From Zygnema cylindricum (lineage: Eukaryota > Streptophyta > Zygnematophyceae > Zygnematales > Zygnemataceae): a stretch of 64,000 nucleotides of DNA. The position numbers and the translations under genes are program-made. Location of the stretch: NCBI GenBank assembly GCA_037447655.1, contig JBBHKE010002480.1, positions 379,482-443,481 on the forward strand, read 5' to 3'. The notes beneath the pieces are model-generated. The model searched no databases. It saw only the letters and a list, made by a program, of their open reading frames with translations, and was not told the origin of the DNA. Positions 57,470 through 64,000 of this stretch are shown piece by piece. The first letter of the stretch is position 1. The number at the start of each line of letters is the position of its first letter.

Positions 57470-60082
57470 CTCCCCTTATTTTCTAGTCAATCTTTAATTT
57501 CAGACCGCACTTCTCCCTGCAGAAAATTAGCTTAGGGGAAGGCACAGGTTTGGTCATCATATCTGCTACCATCTCACTATCTGGTCTATATTCTAAAATG
57601 ATTATTTTGTTTTCTACTTTCTCTCTTACAAAGTTGAGTCTGATGTCCATTACTAACTTCATATATTTGAAGGGATCCACACACTTTCTTTCATTCATAA
57701 CTACTAGATGCTTTACTACGATTATATCTTCCCTTTTTAGATCATAAACTCTATATTCTTTAACATCCTCATCATATCCTAATAAGTATCCCGGTTTTCC
57801 TTTAGGATCTAGCTTCCAATTGGACAGATCAGTATCTAGACTGAATACTTGATTGTCGAAAACCTTTAAGGGAGATATGTTTGGTTTCCGGCCTGTCCTT
57901 TTTTTTAAAGGTGTTTGATCTTTTATAGCTGAAGTAAGAACTCTATTCTTGAGGTAATTATCATAGTTCATTGTTTCTGCCCAAAACCTTTTTCCTATTT
58001 TTTTATCTGACAACATACTTCTAGCACTATCACTTAGTGTTCTATTTAACCTTTCAGCTACCCCATTTTGTTCCAGATTTTCTGGAACTGTCTTTTGGTG
58101 TTGGACCCTATCTTCCTTCAAAAAATCCTCAAACTGGTTAGAAGTATACTCTCCACCATTGTCACTCCTTACTCTCTTGATTGGAGTTTCATGGAGTTTT
58201 TCGCTCCACGCTTTATATTGTCTAAAACAATCCTGAGCTTCTGAACTTGTTTTTCAAAAAATACACTTGGGTATACCGAGACCAATCAGCAGTTATAGTC
58301 ATCATAAATCTCTTCCCCCCCGGTGAGGGCACTTTAGCCGGTCCCCAAATATCTGTGTGTACTAGATCTAGAAGATTTTCTCCCTTATAGGTGGCTGATT
58401 TAGGAAAGGGTAATCTGTGTGCTTTACCGTGAGCACATCCACTACAATCACTTATATCATCACTCTCACTGAACTGAATCCCTTCTACCACTCCCATCTT
58501 TTTCATCTCTCTTAACTTATCTAGATTCACATGCCCAAGCCTCTTATGCCACATCATAATATCATGAACACCAGCATAATAAAGTTACTTCGTTTCATTA
58601 CTAAAAATCAGCCTAAACATCCCATGGCTACCTTTCTCAACAATGAAATAGACATCCGCCTCAAAACTAGCAGTAAAGACTCCTTCCCTAATGCTAGTGA
58701 AAAAACCCTTATCATCTAATATAGATGTAGAGATAAGGTTTTTGTTCAGCTCCGGAATAAACAATACATCGGAGAATGTTAATATGGATGTCTTTCTTTC
58801 TACTAACACTTTCAGATCTACTGATCCTACAAGAGTAGTGGTGACTATCCTCCCATCCCCGTACTCTATCTCTACGCTGGGAATCTTTCTTATCTTACTG
58901 AACAGGTGCCTATCCTTACACATGTGCATGGAGGCACCTGAATCTACAATCCAGCCTGCTTCACCTTTCAATCCACCGTAAGCACATTTTTGCCTTCGTG
59001 GAATTTCGACCTCATTTTTCGCCTCCAACTCTTCATCCAAAAGGAGCTCATCGTCCTTGTCCTCGGATTCCGCCTCAAGTAATTGTGTGACAAGGGCCTT
59101 TTTCTTTCCTCTTGGGGTACCACCAGTCTGCCCCTCCTTTAACCGAAGCTCGGTTAGCTTAGTGCACTCTGCCATATAGTGCCCCGGTTTCTTACAAAAA
59201 TGACATAAACCTTTGGGAGCCCTTGGTTCAAACTCGTCGGCCTGTTTTTTCTGCTCCCTACCCCCATAGTTTCCGACCAGTTTTCGGGATTCCTTGTTCC
59301 TCCAATAAGTCGCTCTTGCCAAGGCTTGGCCACTCTTTCCTCCCCTTCGGATCTCAATTGTATTCTCTCGAACGAGAATCATCCCTACCACGTAGTTCTA
59401 TATCCACCTTGAGTCTGGCAAGTCCTGCACACGGTTGACTATGTTCTCAAACTCATCAGGTAACTTCATCATTAAATAGTTAACCTTTTCTTTTTCACTA
59501 AAATCTTTTCCCGCACTCTCTAGCTCCATGAAGAGTGTAGCAAGCTTATTGCAAAAATCCAACATATTTCCCCCTTTGTATACATACTTCTTAACTTTCT
59601 GATCAGCCAACTGTTGTTGTTGAATCGTACTACTTCGGTACATCTCTATGAGAGCCATCCAAAGATCGGATGCCCTTTCTACCTGCAAATGAGGACATAC
59701 AAGTCCTTGAGTGAGATGGCGTAGGATGAAGTGCTTTGCCGCCATATTGTTGAAGTCCCAAATTTCAGTATCATTCTCTTCGTTCCTCGGAATAGGTGAC
59801 ATGAATGCCGAACCAGTTGCTATTGGTGTGGTCGTCTCCTTCTCCTTTCCTTTGTCCACCACCTCTCCTTCTTTTGTTTCCTGCGTTCAAGGTGGATCCT
59901 CTTTCCTGATGAATCTGTTTCCTTCAAACCTTGGAGGAATTTCAAGACTTGATGGACGCCCCAACCGTCCACTCACTATCCCCCAAAACCTTTTTTCGCA
60001 TAGAGATCCTTTCATCATACTTTCCTAGTATATGAATCGAGTTCCATTAAAGATTGGTACCCTAGAGGGTGGGGCCATAACC
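57470..60082 (-). mobile_element. Copia-2 internal region, RT-less, broken
   Basis: Read on the minus strand: gag (59862-59398), zinc knuckle CHFCKKPGHYMAEC and protease WIVDSGASM (59391-58585), and GAG-pre-integrase with WHKRLGHV plus the integrase start (58557-58222). After a frameshift near 58255 comes the rest of the integrase (58121 onward). At about 57665 the integrase C-terminus runs, in frame, straight into the end of RNase H (IRLNFVREKV...MVADMMTKPV). All of reverse transcriptase and most of RNase H are missing, about 1.8 kb compared with Copia-1. A stop separates 58222-58557 from the upstream frame. Non-autonomous. Confidence 0.88.
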
Positions 60083-61138
60083 TGAAACTCTGAGACCTCC
60101 ATAAGTCCTTAGAGTGGACAGCTTCCAAGAAGCCTCTTGGATAACTCTGACCCCTTTGTGTTTCAGCAAAAAAAACTGCCACCCTGGCAGACAAAAACTC
60201 TGAACACCTGCACCCCTGTGAAGGCAAGACTCCCCTGAGTCGATAGCAAAAATAATCTTTGAATTTGCTCCCCTGAGCAGTAAGTTATGGAGGGTCAAAG
60301 TTGACCTTTTGTACAGAAGCTCTCTGGGAGAGAGTGTCCTACCTCCTAATTTTTCTAAGTCCTATCTCTCTCACAGACACTATCTACTGATGTAAGGAAC
60401 CAATCAGAATACAGTTCCGTACGTAAAAGTACAGCTTGCGGTGTACTTTATGTACGGACATTGTACGACATGCCCTAAATGTCGACACATGTCATATCCG
60501 GATTCGGTGCCATAATCTCCGGAGATTCCACGACTCAATGTAATTACGCCACGCGTCATCCGATGTGGCGATGGCCATAACCCGCTGAAATCTTCTTCCG
60601 CGATCTTGGCGCTAATTCCGGCCGTCCGATTAGAATCGAATTTAATTGTAGCCGTAATAAATACATGCGCGGTATTGGTTTCACTTAAGAAATAAATGCG
60701 CGGTATTGATTTCTTGCTCGTACCGTATTCCGTACTTATACATTACCGGATCTATGTATACCGTAAACAATTACAGTTAAATGATTTATCCTACGTTTAC
60801 ATGTTTAAATAAATATCAAACTATATACTACGTAATGTTATATCTAGAGTTAACGGCTAAGGCTACCGGCTACTTTCTGTCTGCCGGCCGGTAGGTACAA
60901 TGATCAATTCCTGTCGCCGGCACATTCCTTTTAAATAAATAAACCCTAACTAATATAAATTTCCCGTAAACCTCTGGATAGCCTAGGTAGCTATGGCTCT
61001 AGCTCCCTCTTCAATTTCTCAGTGACTGCGACAAGTTTGAGAGTTTGGAGAGAGAAGTTAGAGGTAGAGTGCCTCGGCTTCTTTCTACATTTCTATTTAG
61101 ATCTAGAAAATACTAAAAATCTACCATTAATTTCTACA
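60083..61138 (-). repeat. 5' LTR of Copia-2
   Basis: 1056 bp, TG...CA, homologous to 56413-57469. It is followed on the plus strand by TTAAC (61139-61143), giving a perfect 5-bp target duplication with the left side. The gag-like codons begin directly inside the LTR end with no recognisable tRNA primer site. Confidence 0.93.
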
Positions 61139-61143
61139 TTAAC

Positions 61144-62304
61144 CAAAACCGGATGACGCATAGATTTGCATCTTTTGTCTGCCGCTTTGCTCCAAAACTG
61201 TCGAGACCTACCGTCCCAAACGTCACCGCCGCGTTTTTTGTCATTTTATAAAATTTGGCGTACTGTCTCGAAATTTATGACATCGTTTTCCCCTTTTTCT
61301 AAGTGTTAACCACGCATGTGTACCATCAGTAAGAACTACACCACCAATCGTTATTAGCGTTTAAAAATGATAAGTGTTAAGAATTAATTAGTGTTATTAA
61401 CGCTAATTAGAGTATTTCAAGATTTCAGAAAAAAAAAATTACTCTAATTGATCCATAAAGCTGATTTGGGTACAACGGATCTGCCATCAAGATCTTCACA
61501 GTAAAATAAGTAAAAGTACATAATCTGACAAATTGTACACCATCGCGTCTTTTTACTCTAATTTATTCATAACTCTAATTTGGGTTTTTTCCCGTATAAT
61601 TAATAAGCGATTACTAATCTTGCACTGGGGACGATTTCATTCTCCATTTTTTTTCTGAGTGCAGTTTTACCTGTGATCGCGATTACTTTAGTCCATATTT
61701 CCTATTTTTTTACTTAGCAAAATACCAATTCGTACGAGCTGACACTTCCGTACACCAAACTATTCAAGAAGATCATAAATTAGAATTATAAACGCTAATT
61801 ATAACAGTAATAGTGGATCGAACTTGTGCGTAAATGGGTATTTAAGTGTTACGAAAATAGAGTTTTGAATTTGATAGACGTTCGCGAAAGAATCGCACAA
61901 TTTGGGGTTGTATTTTAAAAGATATAGTGATTGGTGTATCTAGGCGACAACGCGAGGTCAAAATAACGATTGGGTGTTCATTTTTACCAGGTTAAAGGTC
62001 AAACTATCCGCGGAAGTTAAGGCGTACGTTTTATAGTACTAAACGAAATCAATATTTCGTTTGGTACGCACGTTGATCCGTTTCATACAATTTTTAGTAC
62101 AAAACGTCACTTTTAGTTTATTGAATTTCGTAGAAAGTTTCGCGTGCGAAATTTGCGACGCACGTTCGTGCGAAGTCACATTTCATTTGGCGCGCAGTTT
62201 TGTATGTAAATGTTACGCAGTGAAACGTAGCGTTATATTGGCTAAAAATGCTACGTAGTTAGTAAGAGATTTCGCATGATTTTGCATTGGTCAATCTGAG
62301 TCCT
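61144..62304. other. unassigned region
   Basis: No gene seen. A MITE-like left end ACCACCAATCGTTATTAGCG is at about 61341 without a clear partner. 62040-62230 is rich in ACGT-type repeats. Confidence 0.4.
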
Positions 62305-62801
62305 TGTTGATCAATGATTGGCCCAGGTAAAACTTGTTCAACAGAGCGTTAACTCTGGCCTGGCGAGTCCAGGGCGATGATGGATAAATAGTGAAGTTTG
62401 GCGATGATGAATAAATAGTGAAATCTAAGAGAATAGTAGACATCTTTTCCTTTGGAAAAGTTTGTGGAAATTTTGACTGATCTTGGTCCTAAGCGATTAA
62501 AACCAAATTGGAGCATTGTTATTTTGGCATTGAAATCTCTTACAAACTAAGTATTGTTTTAGTAGTTATGAGATAAAATTATTAAGAGTGGAGAGTAGTG
62601 GAAAACACTTAAAAAGAAAGGTTGAGCCACGAGGGCAAGAGACCAAGCTAATGTTATGTGGACAAAAGCTTCTTCTAATTTAAAGTTTATCCTTATGTGA
62701 GTGCTTTCCAATGTGGATGTGTATTTTTCTAATGTGTGGAATGTGTGGTTAAAATTGATTGAAGTAATGGGATTTTCCGAGAGGTAAAAGATCCTATTAC
62801 A
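62305..62801 (+). repeat. probable LTR of a Ty3/gypsy-like element
   Basis: The right limit is set by ATTACA followed by TA and a primer-binding site TGGTATCA at 62804, complementary to the 3' end of initiator tRNA-Met. The left limit (TGTTGATC) is a guess, since the second LTR lies outside the window. Confidence 0.5.
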
Positions 62802-62803
62802 TA

Positions 62804-64000
62804 TGGTATCAAACTTTGGTTAGAAACCAAAGAGAAGTTTGCTCACTCGAATATCGACTACCGTGACCGGTCAGGGTGCTTGCACGTGTGTCGTAAGAAC
62901 CACAATGTTAAGTGGTAAGGGATTGGAGGGAAACTGAGTGATCACATTGCCAGCGGTCGCTGGTTAGATGTGGGGCGTGCTCAGGTCCTAAAGACTAAGG
63001 CAGGGTGGGCAGTGTAGCCACTGCTGAAACTCACTCCAATTACTTAGAGACCAAACAAACTTGCATTCTCCTAGCAATGATTCATGTGTACAGGGAGGGC
63101 TTGAAGCCATGAAGGGTCAGGATGTAAGGATTTACGAACAAAAGATAGTGATGTAGTGGAAAATGGGAAATTTGCTAATGGTGGAGAAGGAAAGTTGAGC
63201 ACTTTACTTCTTTAAGAGCAAAAGAGTCTTCAAATGACTTAAAACTTTTAAAACCCTAAATTGTTACCTTTGAGAGCTTTTCAATTTTGCTGTTGTAAAA
63301 TTTATAGTTGAACCTTACCTTTAAGAGCTTTCAATTTTGCTGTTGCAAAATTTGTGGGGAAATTGTTACCTTTTGCATCAATGTTTAGGAAATTGAAGAA
63401 TGGAATTTTCACTAACTTACTTTCAATGTCTTATTGATTTCTCAGATTTTGATCATTTTCAAAGGATTTGTGAAGGAGAAGATGTCTTGGATTGTAGCAA
63501 TCAAAGGACTTCAAACGTGCAGCAAATTTCTTTGGGAAATTATATTCTATCTTTCTTTTACACGATTTCATTTTTGTAATAATGGCAAATTCTGCATGGA
63601 AACGTGAAATGGAAAATGCCTTGAATGTTTTGAAAAAACGAAGTGTGAAATTGGTCAAAAGATTTAATAATCATGTTGTTGCTGTCGATGAAATAATTTT
63701 TGAGTTGAAAAAAAAATTGAAGGATGTTAAGGAAAATGGAAATGTTTCAAATCAAAAATTGGATGAGCTAATTAATTTAAATTCACACCAAAAATGATGT
63801 TAATGACCAAAAAGGTGAGAGTAGTTAGAGAAATGCCAATTTTGGGGAAGATAATCACGATATACCTAAGAAAATAATGGATCTGAAATTGTTTATCAGT
63901 TAAGCACCATCATTTGATGGTAAGAAGATTGATGAGTTAGATGCTTGGATTTTTCATATGGAGTATTATTTTGAATCTAGAAACTGTGATCGTAATGATT
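62804..64000 (+). mobile_element. 5' part of an LTR retrotransposon (gag), runs off the edge
   Basis: After the tRNA-Met primer site and a leader of about 770 bp, ATG 63582 opens a 71-residue Lys/Asn-rich coiled-coil-like frame. Further on, 63850-64000 reads APSFDGKKIDELDAWIFHMEYYFE, the start of a retrotransposon gag domain as in Ty3/gypsy elements. It has a stop at about 63899-63901. The family assignment rests on the gag motif only. Already damaged. Confidence 0.6.

Noticed and set aside
1-64000. Whole contig being bacterial or a chimera because of the MltA stretch
   Set aside because: NUP93, RPAIN and the CipC-like gene all have spliced exons, and plant transposons flank the MltA segment on both sides. 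A local chimera around 43 kb cannot be excluded.

Overview
This is nuclear DNA from a streptophyte plant. Three intron-containing genes are intact enough to model, with GT-AG introns rich in CT microsatellites and miniature transposons. They sit in AT-rich DNA dominated by nested transposable elements: Ty1/copia, Ty3/gypsy-like, hAT, an unusual LINE and TA-target MITEs. The NUP93 model resembles plant NUP93. The CipC-like gene and the non-APE LINE make a non-seed plant (bryophyte, fern or similar) plausible, but the sequence alone does not settle the lineage.

Layout. 1-142: possible exon of a minus-strand gene leaving the window. 2361-6980 (+): RPA-interacting protein gene (6 exons, 294 aa) with MITEs in its introns. 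6981-8287: LINE-tail-like AT-rich DNA. 8288-10486: broken LINE copies on both strands with an LTR fragment between them. 10487-16872 (+): decayed Copia element ('Copia-1') carrying an 886-bp hAT insertion with a perfect 8-bp target duplication. 16883-24052: a short hAT and then a 6.5-kb hAT with a dead transposase and a solo-LTR-like insertion.

24569-41772 (+): complete NUP93 gene, 16 exons, 838 aa. Its 7.1-kb intron 11 holds an assembly gap, an LTR fragment, a 2.5-kb LINE whose C-terminus looks like a restriction-like endonuclease, and an antisense fragment of a leucine-rich-repeat gene.

43270-43860 (+): broken fragment of a bacterial-type lytic transglycosylase (MltA), flanked by plant repeats; this is the most unexpected item. 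44870-45770: hAT remnant. 46398-47925 (+): CipC-like (DUF3759) gene of a mainly fungal family, with three exons. 48000-56412: MITEs, LINE copy 3, inverted-repeat elements and unrecognised DNA. 56413-61138 (-): Copia element with two LTRs and a TTAAC duplication ('Copia-2'), lacking reverse transcriptase. About 62305 to the right edge (+): start of another LTR retrotransposon, probably Ty3/gypsy.

The three cellular genes do not form a pathway. RPAIN imports replication protein A, NUP93 is a nuclear-pore scaffold, and CipC-like proteins are small soluble proteins of unknown biochemical role. The main story is repeat dynamics around genes: MITEs at splice donors, nested insertions, non-autonomous derivatives, and probable horizontally acquired material.
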